Shown piece after piece: positions 26,147-33,832 of a DNA stretch of 60,965 nucleotides. The position numbers and the translations under genes were made by a program. The stretch covers positions 1-60,965 of the forward strand of contig NZ_JAWHTD010000025.1 of the NCBI RefSeq assembly GCF_032586235.1, given 5' to 3'. Numbering within the stretch: the stretch's first letter is position 1; the number at the start of each line of letters is the position of its first letter. The notes under the pieces are model-generated. The model saw only the letters and a list, made by a program, of their open reading frames with translations. It searched no databases and was not told where the DNA came from. Source of the DNA: Aestuariicoccus sp032586235 (lineage in GTDB: Bacteria > Pseudomonadota > Alphaproteobacteria > Rhodobacterales > Rhodobacteraceae).

Positions 26147-27127
26147 ATGAGCAAATCCCGCGACGCCTTCCGCACAATCAGCGAGGTGGCGGAATGGCTC
26201 GACACACCCGCGCACGTGCTGCGGTTCTGGGAAAGCAAGTTCAGTCAGGTCAAACCGGTCAAGCGCGCCGGCGGCAGGCGCTATTACCGACCCGCCGATA
26301 TGGCGCTTCTGGGCGGGATCAAACAGCTCTTGCATGACGAGGGCATGACCATCAAGGGTGCGCAGAAAACTCTTCGGGAACAAGGCGTTAAATACGTTTC
26401 TTCACTCTCGCAACCGATCGACGGCGAACCGGTGGAACCGGCGGGTCAGATCGAGGACGCCCCCTTCGCCCAGGCGGTCGAGCCCGAGGACACCGTGGTG
26501 CCATTCCCCGCCAATGAAGAGCCCGCGCCCGAGCCCGATCTCTTCGCCGCGCTGGCCGAACCCGCGTCAGACCAAATCGCCACGCCTCTCGCCGATCCGG
26601 CCGAACCCGAAACGGCGGAAGCCGTCGAGGGCGCAACAGCCGAGCCGGCGGTTCCCCCGGATACGCCGGATGCCACAGCCGACGCCGAAGAGGCGGAGGC
26701 ACAGGGCATCGACACGCTGCCGGCCTTTCTGCAAGAACCCATGGCCGAGGTCGCGCCGCCCGAAACCGACAATCCTCCGGAGCCGGAACCGGAGCCCGAA
26801 GAGGGCGCGGCTGAGGAAGACGCGGTCACGCTCGCCTCCGAACCGGACCCGACAGAGGTCGCCGCGGAACCGGAGCCAGCCGAGCTCCCGCCCGAGCCGG
26901 AATCAGCCGGGTCCGCGGCGGAATCGGAACCGACAGAGGCCGCGGCAGCCCCCGAACCGGTTGTGATTCCACCCAAACCAGACCTCGATGCGATCCGCCC
27001 CGGCCCCGGCGCGCTCACCCATCTGGCCCGGATCGACGCGCTGCGCCCGATGCAGGCGGCCGAGCTCGCGCCGCTGGCGCGCGCGCTGCGCGACCATCTC
27101 GACGTCATGACCGCGCCGCGTGGCTGA
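26147..27127 (+). CDS. MerR family regulator with long acidic Pro/Glu-rich tail
   Basis: 326 residues. Residues 8-75 are a MerR winged helix (TISEVAEWLDTPAHVLRFWE; GGRRYYRPADMALL). Residues of about 90-280 are a low-complexity Pro-Glu-Ala region with repeated EPEP and PEPE units, and a short conserved C-terminus (GALTHLARIDALRPMQ) closes the protein. No metal-binding cysteines are present, so a metal sensor is unlikely. Regulators of this kind sit next to ihfA across alphaproteobacteria; their targets are not established. The ATG at 26147 lies 10 bases after ihfA. Confidence 0.88.
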   Translation: MSKSRDAFRTISEVAEWLDTPAHVLRFWESKFSQVKPVKRAGGRRYYRPADMALLGGIKQLLHDEGMTIKGAQKTLREQGVKYVSSLSQPIDGEPVEPAGQIEDAPFAQAVEPEDTVVPFPANEEPAPEPDLFAALAEPASDQIATPLADPAEPETAEAVEGATAEPAVPPDTPDATADAEEAEAQGIDTLPAFLQEPMAEVAPPETDNPPEPEPEPEEGAAEEDAVTLASEPDPTEVAAEPEPAELPPEPESAGSAAESEPTEAAAAPEPVVIPPKPDLDAIRPGPGALTHLARIDALRPMQAAELAPLARALRDHLDVMTAPRG

Positions 27128-27199
27128 AACGGCACTGCCGATTTCGTGATATTCGGGGTTGCGACTGGCCGCAAATCGGGTAAGACACGTCGCAGAGTT

Positions 27200-27276
27200 C
27201 GGGCTATGGCGCAGCCTGGTAGCGCGTCCGTCTGGGGGACGGAAGGTCGCAGGTTCGAGTCCTGCTAGCCCGACCA
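27200..27276 (+). tRNA. tRNA-Pro (anticodon GGG)
   Basis: 77 bases with an encoded CCA. Acceptor CGGGCTA/TAGCCCG, anticodon stem TCCGT/ACGGA with loop CTGGGGG (anticodon GGG), and T arm GCAGG-TTCGAGT-CCTGC. Confidence 0.95.
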
Positions 27277-27400
27277 ATTCATCCGAACATATCACCCTCC
27301 TGCCTTCTCACGACGGCCTTGGCAGGGCTTTTTCTCTCCCCCTTCCGGGCCGGGCTTGCTATGCAGGCGCAACGAAGGCGATTTTCACGGGGGGACGCGG

Positions 27401-28477
27401 ATGACGGGCGTTTTGGCCAGCCAGCAGATCGAAGCGCTGTTTCAGAACGGCGCCATCGCCGCCGATGTCGCGCCGGTGGCGGGACAGGTTCAGCCCGCCA
27501 GCCTTGATCTGCGCCTGGGCAACGTTGCCTACCGGGTCCGCGCGTCGTTTCTGGCCGGCACGGGCCGTCCGGTGGCCGAGCGCATAGAAGAGTTCGAGAT
27601 GCACCGCATCGACCTGACCCAGGGCGCGGTGCTGGAGAAAGGCTGCGTCTATGTCGTCCCGTTGATGGAGCGACTGGCCCTGCCCGATTATCTGCACGCC
27701 ATCGCCAATGCCAAAAGCTCGACCGGGCGGCTCGATCTGCTGACGCGGACGATCACCGACGGCGGGACAGAATTCGACCGCATCGCGGCGGGCTACGCGG
27801 GCCCGCTCTACGCCGAGATCTGCCCCAGGTCGTTTTCGGTGCTGGTGAGGCCGGGGATGCGTCTGAACCAGATCCGCTTTCGCGAGGGCCGCGCGGTGCT
27901 GGACGACGCCGCATTGACCGACCTGCACGCGCGCGAAGAGCTGGTCACCGGCGGCGCGGCGGTGATCGGCGAAGGGCTGGGGTTTTCGGTCGATCTGCAA
28001 CCCGCCGAGGGCACGCTGGTCGCCTACCGCGCCAAGCCGCATACCGGCGTGATCGACCTAGACCGCATCGGCCATTACGACCCCGCGGAGTTCTGGGATG
28101 CGCTGCATACCGATCGCGGGCGGCTGATCCTCGATCCGGATGCCTTCTACATCCTCGTTAGCCGCGAGGCGGTGCATATCCCGCCGCGCTACGCCGCCGA
28201 GATGGCCCCCTATCTGGCCATGGTCGGCGAATTCCGGGTGCATTACGCGGGCTTTTTCGATCCCGGCTTCGGCCATGCGCAGGCGGGCGGCAAGGGGTCG
28301 CGCGGCGTGCTCGAGGTACGCTGCCACGAAGCGCCCTTCGTTCTGGAACACGGCCAGGTGGTCGGGCGGCTGGTCTATGAGCAGATGTCAGAGGTGCCGC
28401 AGCAATTGTACGGTGCCGGGCTGGCGTCGAACTATCAGGGACAGGGCCTGAAGCTGAGCAAGCATTTCCGCGCTTGA
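27401..28477 (+). CDS. dcd: 2'-deoxycytidine 5'-triphosphate deaminase (long form)
   Basis: 358 residues, about twice the size of the E. coli enzyme. Deaminates dCTP to dUTP for thymidylate synthesis. The first half has the dUTPase-fold start VQPASLDLRLGNVAYRVRASF and AIANAKSSTGRLDLLTR; the second half repeats related elements (ILVSREAVHIPPRYAAEM; KGSRGVLEVRC). The two-domain architecture is usual in alphaproteobacteria. The start at 27401 follows a G-rich ribosome site. It is convergent with the small basic protein gene. Confidence 0.88.
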   Translation: MTGVLASQQIEALFQNGAIAADVAPVAGQVQPASLDLRLGNVAYRVRASFLAGTGRPVAERIEEFEMHRIDLTQGAVLEKGCVYVVPLMERLALPDYLHAIANAKSSTGRLDLLTRTITDGGTEFDRIAAGYAGPLYAEICPRSFSVLVRPGMRLNQIRFREGRAVLDDAALTDLHAREELVTGGAAVIGEGLGFSVDLQPAEGTLVAYRAKPHTGVIDLDRIGHYDPAEFWDALHTDRGRLILDPDAFYILVSREAVHIPPRYAAEMAPYLAMVGEFRVHYAGFFDPGFGHAQAGGKGSRGVLEVRCHEAPFVLEHGQVVGRLVYEQMSEVPQQLYGAGLASNYQGQGLKLSKHFRA

Positions 28478-28486
28478 ACGCCCGGG

Positions 28487-28735
28487 TCAGAGCCGCCCCG
28501 CGCGACGCGCGGCCCGCGCGGCCTGGCGCGCGCGTTTCGCCACGCGGCGGGCTTGGCGCGCCTGTTTGCGTTCGGCCGGGGTCAATTCCTCGGGGGTGTC
28601 GGCGTGATGCGTCTGGCCGTCGCCCGCGGTGTTCCGGCCCTTTACGGCGCGGTTGATACCGGCGTTGACGCCCTTGTTCACAAGGCGCCGCAGCACCATA
28701 CGCGAAATCATGTTGAAAAGCTGGTTCGCGTTCAT
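28487..28735 (-). CDS. Small basic protein, unknown function
   Basis: 82 residues. It begins MNANQLFNMISRMVLRRLVN and ends in a strongly Arg/Ala-rich helix (KQARQARRVAKRARQAARAA), so it may bind nucleic acid or membranes; no domain is recognised. GGAG upstream of the ATG supports translation. The stop is 9 bases from the dcd stop, on the opposite strand. Confidence 0.7.
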   Translation of the reverse strand: MNANQLFNMISRMVLRRLVNKGVNAGINRAVKGRNTAGDGQTHHADTPEELTPAERKQARQARRVAKRARQAARAARRAGRL

Positions 28736-28886
28736 CGCGCGCTCCGTTTTTGACTGCTTAGGTCAGCCCTACCACAGATCCGAGGCCATTTCAGTACCGC
28801 CGCGAAAAGAATTCCCGCCTGCCGCGCTGCGGCCCAGGCGGTCAGGCGCCGTCGTGGACCAGCTCGACCCGGTTCCGGCCCAAGGT

Positions 28887-29522
28887 CTAGGCGCGGTAGA
28901 GCGCCATATCCGCATGCCCCAGCCAAAAGCTCAGATCGCGCCCAGACCCCGGCTTGCTGAGCACCGCGCCGAACGAGGCCGTCACGCCGCCAACCTCGCC
29001 CTCGGGATCGCGGATCGCCGCAAGATGCCGGCGCATCCCCTCGACCCGGGATTCGAGAATGCCCTCGTTCGGACAGGCGAACAGGATCAGAAATTCCTCT
29101 CCGCCCCAGCGCACCAGCAGATCGTCGATCCGCATCCCCTGACGCAGGCTGCGGGCTATTTCCACCAGCATTCTGTCGCCGGCGGGATGGACGTAGCGGT
29201 CGTTGATGGCCTTGAAGTGATCCACGTCGATCATCACCGTGCCAACCGGCATCTCGTCGAGATGCGAGGCAAAGTAACTGGTGGCGGCCGACCGCCGGGA
29301 CGCGCCGGTCAGCAGATCGATCTGACTTTCGCGGAAGAGATGGCGTTGCGTGCGCCGCGCCCGCGCGCTGATGTCGGAAAACCGCAGCCCGAACAACACG
29401 ATGGCCACCAGCACCGCCAGGCACTCGGCGGTGTGCAGCACCGCAAGCGAGTTGTCCGATCTGAAGCCGAGCATGCTGAGCAGTGCGGTCGACACGATCG
29501 CACCGACAGCCCACAACAGCAT
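28887..29522 (-). CDS. Membrane-anchored diguanylate cyclase (GGDEF)
   Basis: 211 residues from the ATG at 29522. Two hydrophobic helices (about 1-20 and 27-47) are followed by a complete GGDEF domain with FRESQIDLLTGASRR and the active loop GGEEF (about residue 138). RIDD five residues before GGEEF is a canonical RxxD product-inhibition site. It should make cyclic di-GMP. The upstream gene ends 41 bases before; a CTG overlapping that gene's stop (CTGA, 29567) could be an earlier, coupled start. Confidence 0.85.
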   Translation of the reverse strand: MLLWAVGAIVSTALLSMLGFRSDNSLAVLHTAECLAVLVAIVLFGLRFSDISARARRTQRHLFRESQIDLLTGASRRSAATSYFASHLDEMPVGTVMIDVDHFKAINDRYVHPAGDRMLVEIARSLRQGMRIDDLLVRWGGEEFLILFACPNEGILESRVEGMRRHLAAIRDPEGEVGGVTASFGAVLSKPGSGRDLSFWLGHADMALYRA

Positions 29523-29563
29523 CTGCAGCCGGACAAGCCGCCCGACCGACGTGTCGCTTAGGA

Positions 29564-30229
29564 TCAGGCCAGGGCGCGGCGGCGGGCAAAGCGCACCAGA
29601 TTGGCCAGTGACAGGGGCAGCAGGACCAGCGTGGTCGTCAGGGCCATTTCGCCGAAAAATTCCGAATGCCCGAGGATGTAGCCGTTGACGCTGATGAAGG
29701 GCGAAATGAGCGACAGCAATGCGCAGACGAAGGCCGCCCCGCTCATCCGGGCGCGCAACAACTGGCCAAGCGCGATCAGCAAGAGCGAAATGGCCGTGTT
29801 GATCCCCATCCGGCCCGGATGCGCCACGCCCAGCCATGCCATCAACCCGGCCGATTCGAGCGCCGGATAGACCAGGACGCAGGCGCAGACGCCCAGCCAG
29901 AGCCGGGTTTCGGTGCGCGACGCGACCTTGAGAGGCCGCTGGCTGAGCGTCGCGAGAAACCCCAGGACCAGCGCCACTGCGGTGATCGGGTTGGTGTGCG
30001 CATCCCCCGCAAGCACCGCGTTGAGATCGACGCCCGCAAAAAGATAATCGACCCAGATCGCCACCAACCCGACCGCGATCGCCGCAAAGCAGAATTTCCG
30101 CAGCGTCACCAGGCTTCGCAGATGCGAAAACGCCGGCATGGTGATGTCTTTTTCCCCTCGGTGGCCAGAAACCGGCGAGGACGATCCGACCATGCTGCCC
30201 AACCCGACCCTCATGCGTGACTGATCCAT
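29564..30229 (-). CDS. Multi-pass membrane protein upstream of the diguanylate cyclase
   Basis: 221 residues with about six hydrophobic segments between residues 43 and 210 and no recognised domain. GGGGAG just before the ATG at 30229 sets the start. It lies directly upstream of the GGDEF gene on the same strand, so it may act as a membrane sensor for the cyclase, or the two may be pieces of one former MASE-like receptor. A CtrA-like site lies 42 bases upstream of the start. Confidence 0.75.
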   Translation of the reverse strand: MDQSRMRVGLGSMVGSSSPVSGHRGEKDITMPAFSHLRSLVTLRKFCFAAIAVGLVAIWVDYLFAGVDLNAVLAGDAHTNPITAVALVLGFLATLSQRPLKVASRTETRLWLGVCACVLVYPALESAGLMAWLGVAHPGRMGINTAISLLLIALGQLLRARMSGAAFVCALLSLISPFISVNGYILGHSEFFGEMALTTTLVLLPLSLANLVRFARRRALA

Positions 30230-30270
30230 TCGCGCTCTCCCCAGATTCCCGGCAAGGTCGCACGCATCGG

Positions 30271-30285
30271 TTAAGAAATGGTCTA
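30271..30285. promoter_or_regulatory. CtrA-like box upstream of the membrane protein/GGDEF pair
   Basis: On the plus strand TTAA, seven bases, TCTA; on the transcribed strand TAGA-N7-TTAACC. One half matches the CtrA consensus and the other differs in two bases. It lies 42 bases before the start codon. Confidence 0.35.
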
Positions 30286-30310
30286 GGATTTCGGGAAACG
30301 AGCCGCGGGG

Positions 30311-30988
30311 TCAGTCCTCAAAAAGCTCGCTCTGGCCCTCGTCGGGGGATTCGTCGGCATCGACATCGCCCTCGCCCATTTGCGGCAGCGCGCCCGGCGG
30401 CGGGCGATTGTCCAGCAGGCCCGCGGCGCGCAATTCCTTCAGCCCCGGCAGATCGCGCGCCGATTCCAGGCCGAAGTGATCCAGGAAATCCTGCGTCACC
30501 ACAAAGGTCACCGGCCGCCCCGGCGTCATCTTGCGGCGGCCAAAGCGGATCCACTCCATCTCGAGCAGCTGGTCCACCGTGCCCCGGCTGACGCTGACGC
30601 CGCGGATCTCTTCGATCTCGGCGCGGGTCACGGGCTGATGATAGGCGATGATCGCCAGCGTCTCGATCGCCGCGCGGCTGAGCTTGCGGGTCTCGGTGGT
30701 TTCCTTCTGCATGAGGAACCCCAGATCGGGCGCGGTGCGCATGGCCCAGCTGTCGCCCACCTTGACCACCTGCACGCCGCGCCCCTCGTAGCGCTTGCGC
30801 AGATGCACCAGCGCCTCGGCGGCGTCGCAGCCATGCGGCATGCGGTCATTCAGTTCCTTGACGGTGACCGGCTCGGCGGTGGCGAAGAGGATCGCCTCGA
30901 CCATGCGCTCCTGCTCGCCCATGGGCGGCGCTTCGAAAAGCGTGCCCTCTTCCTCGGGCAGATCGTCGGGCGTGGTGTCCTCAGCCAT
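30311..30988 (-). CDS. scpB: Segregation and condensation protein B
   Basis: 225 residues. Winged-helix kleisin partner of the SMC-ScpAB chromosome condensation complex. Typical stretches are EQERMVEAILFATAEPVT, LSRAAIETLAIIAYHQPVTRAEIEEIRGV and GRRKMTPGRPVTFVVTQDFLDHFGL. It overlaps the scpA stop by 8 bases, indicating coupled translation. The C-terminal extension is acidic. Confidence 0.95.
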   Translation of the reverse strand: MAEDTTPDDLPEEEGTLFEAPPMGEQERMVEAILFATAEPVTVKELNDRMPHGCDAAEALVHLRKRYEGRGVQVVKVGDSWAMRTAPDLGFLMQKETTETRKLSRAAIETLAIIAYHQPVTRAEIEEIRGVSVSRGTVDQLLEMEWIRFGRRKMTPGRPVTFVVTQDFLDHFGLESARDLPGLKELRAAGLLDNRPPPGALPQMGEGDVDADESPDEGQSELFED

Positions 30989-31775
30989 CGCGGCCCTCCC
31001 GGCGGCGCAGTTCGATGGGGGCGAAGGATTCGGATTGGCGCAGTTCGGCCTTGCCTTCCTTCACCAGTTCCAGCGAGGCGGCGAAGGTGGCCGCGGTGGC
31101 CGAGCGCCAGCGCACCGGATCGGCATCCCAGCCTTCGGGCAGATAGCTGGAAATGTCGGTCCACGTCCCGGCAAAGCCAATGAGCCCGCGCATCCGGTCC
31201 AGAGCCTGCTCCATGGTAAACACGCTGTCGCGGTCCATCACGAAGGGGCGGAATTCGTCGCGTGTGCGGATGCGGCTGTAGGCCTGCATGAGGTCGAGCA
31301 GCGTCGCGGTGTATTGCACCCGCCGCACCCGCTCCATCCGTTCGGGCAGGCCCCGGGCAAAGAAATCGCGCCCCAGACGGTCGCGCCCCATGAGCCGCGC
31401 GGCGACGTCGCGCATCGCCTGCAGCCGTTCCAGCTGAAACGCCAGATGTGCCGCCAGTTCCTCGCCCGAGGGGCCTTCGTCGGTCGGGTCCGGCGGCAAC
31501 AGAAGGCGCGATTTCAGGAAGGCCAGCCAGGCGGCCATCACAAGGTAGTCGGCGGCAAGTTCGATCCGCAGCGTTTTGGCCTTCTCGACGAAGGCCAGAT
31601 ATTGCTGTGCGAGCTCCAGCACGCTGATCTTGCGCAGGTCGACCTTCTGCGTGCGCCCCAGCGTCAGCAGAAGGTCGAGCGGGCCCTCGAATCCGTCCAC
31701 ATCCACGATCAGCGCCTCGGCGGCGAGCCGTTCGGCCACGCTGGGCAGGCTGCTGGTATCGGGCGTGTCGGTCAT
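30981..31775 (-). CDS. scpA: Segregation and condensation protein A
   Basis: 264 residues. Kleisin subunit of SMC-ScpAB. The N-terminal motif VDGFEGPLDLLLTLGRTQKVDL is diagnostic, followed by FVEKAKTLRIELAADYLVMA and LLLPPDP. It is preceded by nagZ (19-base gap) and overlaps scpB; nagZ-scpA-scpB is a conserved alphaproteobacterial operon. Confidence 0.95.
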   Translation of the reverse strand: MTDTPDTSSLPSVAERLAAEALIVDVDGFEGPLDLLLTLGRTQKVDLRKISVLELAQQYLAFVEKAKTLRIELAADYLVMAAWLAFLKSRLLLPPDPTDEGPSGEELAAHLAFQLERLQAMRDVAARLMGRDRLGRDFFARGLPERMERVRRVQYTATLLDLMQAYSRIRTRDEFRPFVMDRDSVFTMEQALDRMRGLIGFAGTWTDISSYLPEGWDADPVRWRSATAATFAASLELVKEGKAELRQSESFAPIELRRREGRDG

Positions 31776-31794
31776 CAGGTTGCCGGGCCAAGGG

Positions 31795-32793
31795 TCATGT
31801 CAGGGCGCGAAGGTCATCGGCCAGCGCGTCAATGTCAACCTCGACCGGTTCGGGACGCCGTGCAAGCGCTGCGTCGGCGCGTTTCTGGCCTGCGTCATCC
31901 AGCTGGCCGACACGATCCATCAGCGCGCGCATCTCCTCCAGATCGCCGTTGCAATGCAGCACCGCATCGCAGCCCGCCGCCAGCGCCGCTGCACCACGCT
32001 CGGGAACGGTGCCCGACAGCGCCTCCATCGAGATGTCGTCGGTCATGATTAACCCGCCAAAGCCGATGTCCTCGCGGATAAGCCGCATCATCACGGGCGA
32101 CACGGTCGCGGGGCGGTCCGGGTCAATGCGGTCAAAGACCAGATGCGCGGTCATGCCAAGCGGCAGGTCGGCAAAGGGTTTGAACGCGGCAAAATCCAGC
32201 GCCTCCAGCGCGTCGCGCGGTTCGGCGATATGCGGCAGCTCCAGATGGCTATCCAGCGTACCGAGCCCGTGGCCCGGCATATGCTTGACGACGGGCAGCA
32301 CGCCCGCATCCAGATGCGCCTGCGCCGTGGCGCGCCCCAGCGCTACCACCTGATCCAGCGTCTCGCCATAGCAGCGGTTGCGCAGGAAAGGATGGGTGTC
32401 GGGGCGGGCGATATCCAGCATCGGCGCGCAATTGCCGTCGATGCCGTACCGCATCAGCTCAGTCGCGAGGATGCGGTAGCGCAGGTAAAAGCCGCGCGCG
32501 GCTTTCTCACCCAGTGCCGCGGCATGGTCCAGCGGCGGCGGCCATTCGCGCGCCAGCGGCGGGCGCAGGCGCTGCACGCGCCCGCCCTCCTGGTCGATGA
32601 AGATCGGCGCGTGCCATCCGACGGCATCGCGCAGATCGGAGGTCAGGGCGCAGAGTTGATCCGCGTCCTCGACGTTGCGGGCAAAGAGGATGAAGCCAAA
32701 GGGCTGGCAGGCGGCAAAGAAGGCGCGTTCGGCAGACGTCAGGCGCGGGCCGGCGCAGCCCAGGATCGCCGCGCCGAAACGCGCCGTGCTCAC
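31795..32793 (-). CDS. nagZ: Beta-N-acetylhexosaminidase (glycoside hydrolase family 3)
   Basis: 332 residues with a GTG start that overlaps the preceding stop (GTGA). Cytoplasmic enzyme that removes N-acetylglucosamine from muropeptides during peptidoglycan recycling. GH3 motifs are FIDQEGGRVQRLRPP, VKHMPGHG (catalytic His/Asp loop) and LIMTDDISM (nucleophile Asp). Co-transcribed with the SPOR protein and scpAB. Confidence 0.95.
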   Translation of the reverse strand: MSTARFGAAILGCAGPRLTSAERAFFAACQPFGFILFARNVEDADQLCALTSDLRDAVGWHAPIFIDQEGGRVQRLRPPLAREWPPPLDHAAALGEKAARGFYLRYRILATELMRYGIDGNCAPMLDIARPDTHPFLRNRCYGETLDQVVALGRATAQAHLDAGVLPVVKHMPGHGLGTLDSHLELPHIAEPRDALEALDFAAFKPFADLPLGMTAHLVFDRIDPDRPATVSPVMMRLIREDIGFGGLIMTDDISMEALSGTVPERGAAALAAGCDAVLHCNGDLEEMRALMDRVGQLDDAGQKRADAALARRPEPVEVDIDALADDLRALT

Positions 32794-33752
32794 CGTGTGA
32801 CCACCGGGATGCAATCGGCGTTCTCGGCCACGAAGGCCGCGCAGAAGCGGCGCGCGTCCGAAAGATCGCCGAAACCATGCGCGCGCAAACGGTAGAACAC
32901 CCGCCCGCCAGAGCTGGCGCGCTGGATCACCCGGTCCTTGCCGTCCATGTAATCGCCGAACCGCGCCTCCAGCCGGGCCCATTCGTCGCGCGCGATATCG
33001 GGGCTGGCATAGGCGCCAAGCTGGACCAGCCGCGTGCCTGCGGGCAGGCTTTCGGGTTCGAGCTCTGCCGGGCCCTCGGGCGCGGCCTCGGCAGGGGCGA
33101 GGGCTACGGTGCGCAGGCCGCTGGGCCGCACCTGCGGGCGCAGCGACCGGGCAAGGCCGGGGCCAAGGTCGGGCGCGGGCGCCGCGACGGCTGCCAGTTC
33201 GGTCGCGACGGGCGGCGCGTCGGCGGTGTCGACCTCGCTCAGCGGGGCGACGCCCGCGGCGATCTGATCGGCGAGCGCCTGGATCGGGTCGATCTCGTCG
33301 GGGGTGTCGGTCGCGGCTTGCGAGAGGGACGTAGCCTGCTCGTCCTCCGGCCCGGTGTCGAGTGCCGTAAGTTCCACTGTCTCGGGCGGCGCCTCCTCGG
33401 CCACGGCGGCCAGCGGCACGTCCTCTTCGGTCAGCCCGATGGGCTGCGGCGCCAGCATCAGCCGGTCCGCCGGGGCAGCCGCCAGACCAGTGCCCGCGAC
33501 ATCGTTCACCGCCAGCCCCTGATGATCGGCCAGCCGCCCACCGGGGTCTTCCGGCGCGACGCGCATCGGCCCCTCGGCAGCGCGCACGACCGGAATACCG
33601 CTGACATCGCGCACCAAAAGCTTGTAGCCCCAGACCCCGACCCCCACGATCAGCGCCAGCGAAACCGCCGCACCGGCCCAGTTCGCCATGCTCGCGAAAT
33701 TGCGGGGGGAAGGCGCCGGTTGCCCCGGCGCGGCCTGCGAATACTCTGCCAT
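32790..33752 (-). CDS. SPOR domain protein
   Basis: 320 residues. One transmembrane helix (about residues 26-47, WAGAAVSLALIVGVGVWGYK), a long acidic, proline/alanine-rich periplasmic linker, and a C-terminal SPOR domain (TRLVQLGAYASPDIARDEW to the end). SPOR domains bind denuded glycan strands at the division site, so a division or cell-wall role is likely. It sits between argS and nagZ and is translationally coupled to nagZ. Confidence 0.9.
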   Translation of the reverse strand: MAEYSQAAPGQPAPSPRNFASMANWAGAAVSLALIVGVGVWGYKLLVRDVSGIPVVRAAEGPMRVAPEDPGGRLADHQGLAVNDVAGTGLAAAPADRLMLAPQPIGLTEEDVPLAAVAEEAPPETVELTALDTGPEDEQATSLSQAATDTPDEIDPIQALADQIAAGVAPLSEVDTADAPPVATELAAVAAPAPDLGPGLARSLRPQVRPSGLRTVALAPAEAAPEGPAELEPESLPAGTRLVQLGAYASPDIARDEWARLEARFGDYMDGKDRVIQRASSGGRVFYRLRAHGFGDLSDARRFCAAFVAENADCIPVVTR

Positions 33753-33832
33753 GTCCGCCTCTCTGCCCCCGGGTGGCCACGGCCCCCGGACGGTTTTCTT
33801 GCACTGCCTCGACCGGCCATGGCGCGCCTTTG

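Noticed and set aside
33034..33522. Plus-strand Ser/Ala-rich ORFs within the SPOR gene.
   Set aside because: They are reading-frame shadows of the Pro/Ala/Glu linker of the SPOR protein.
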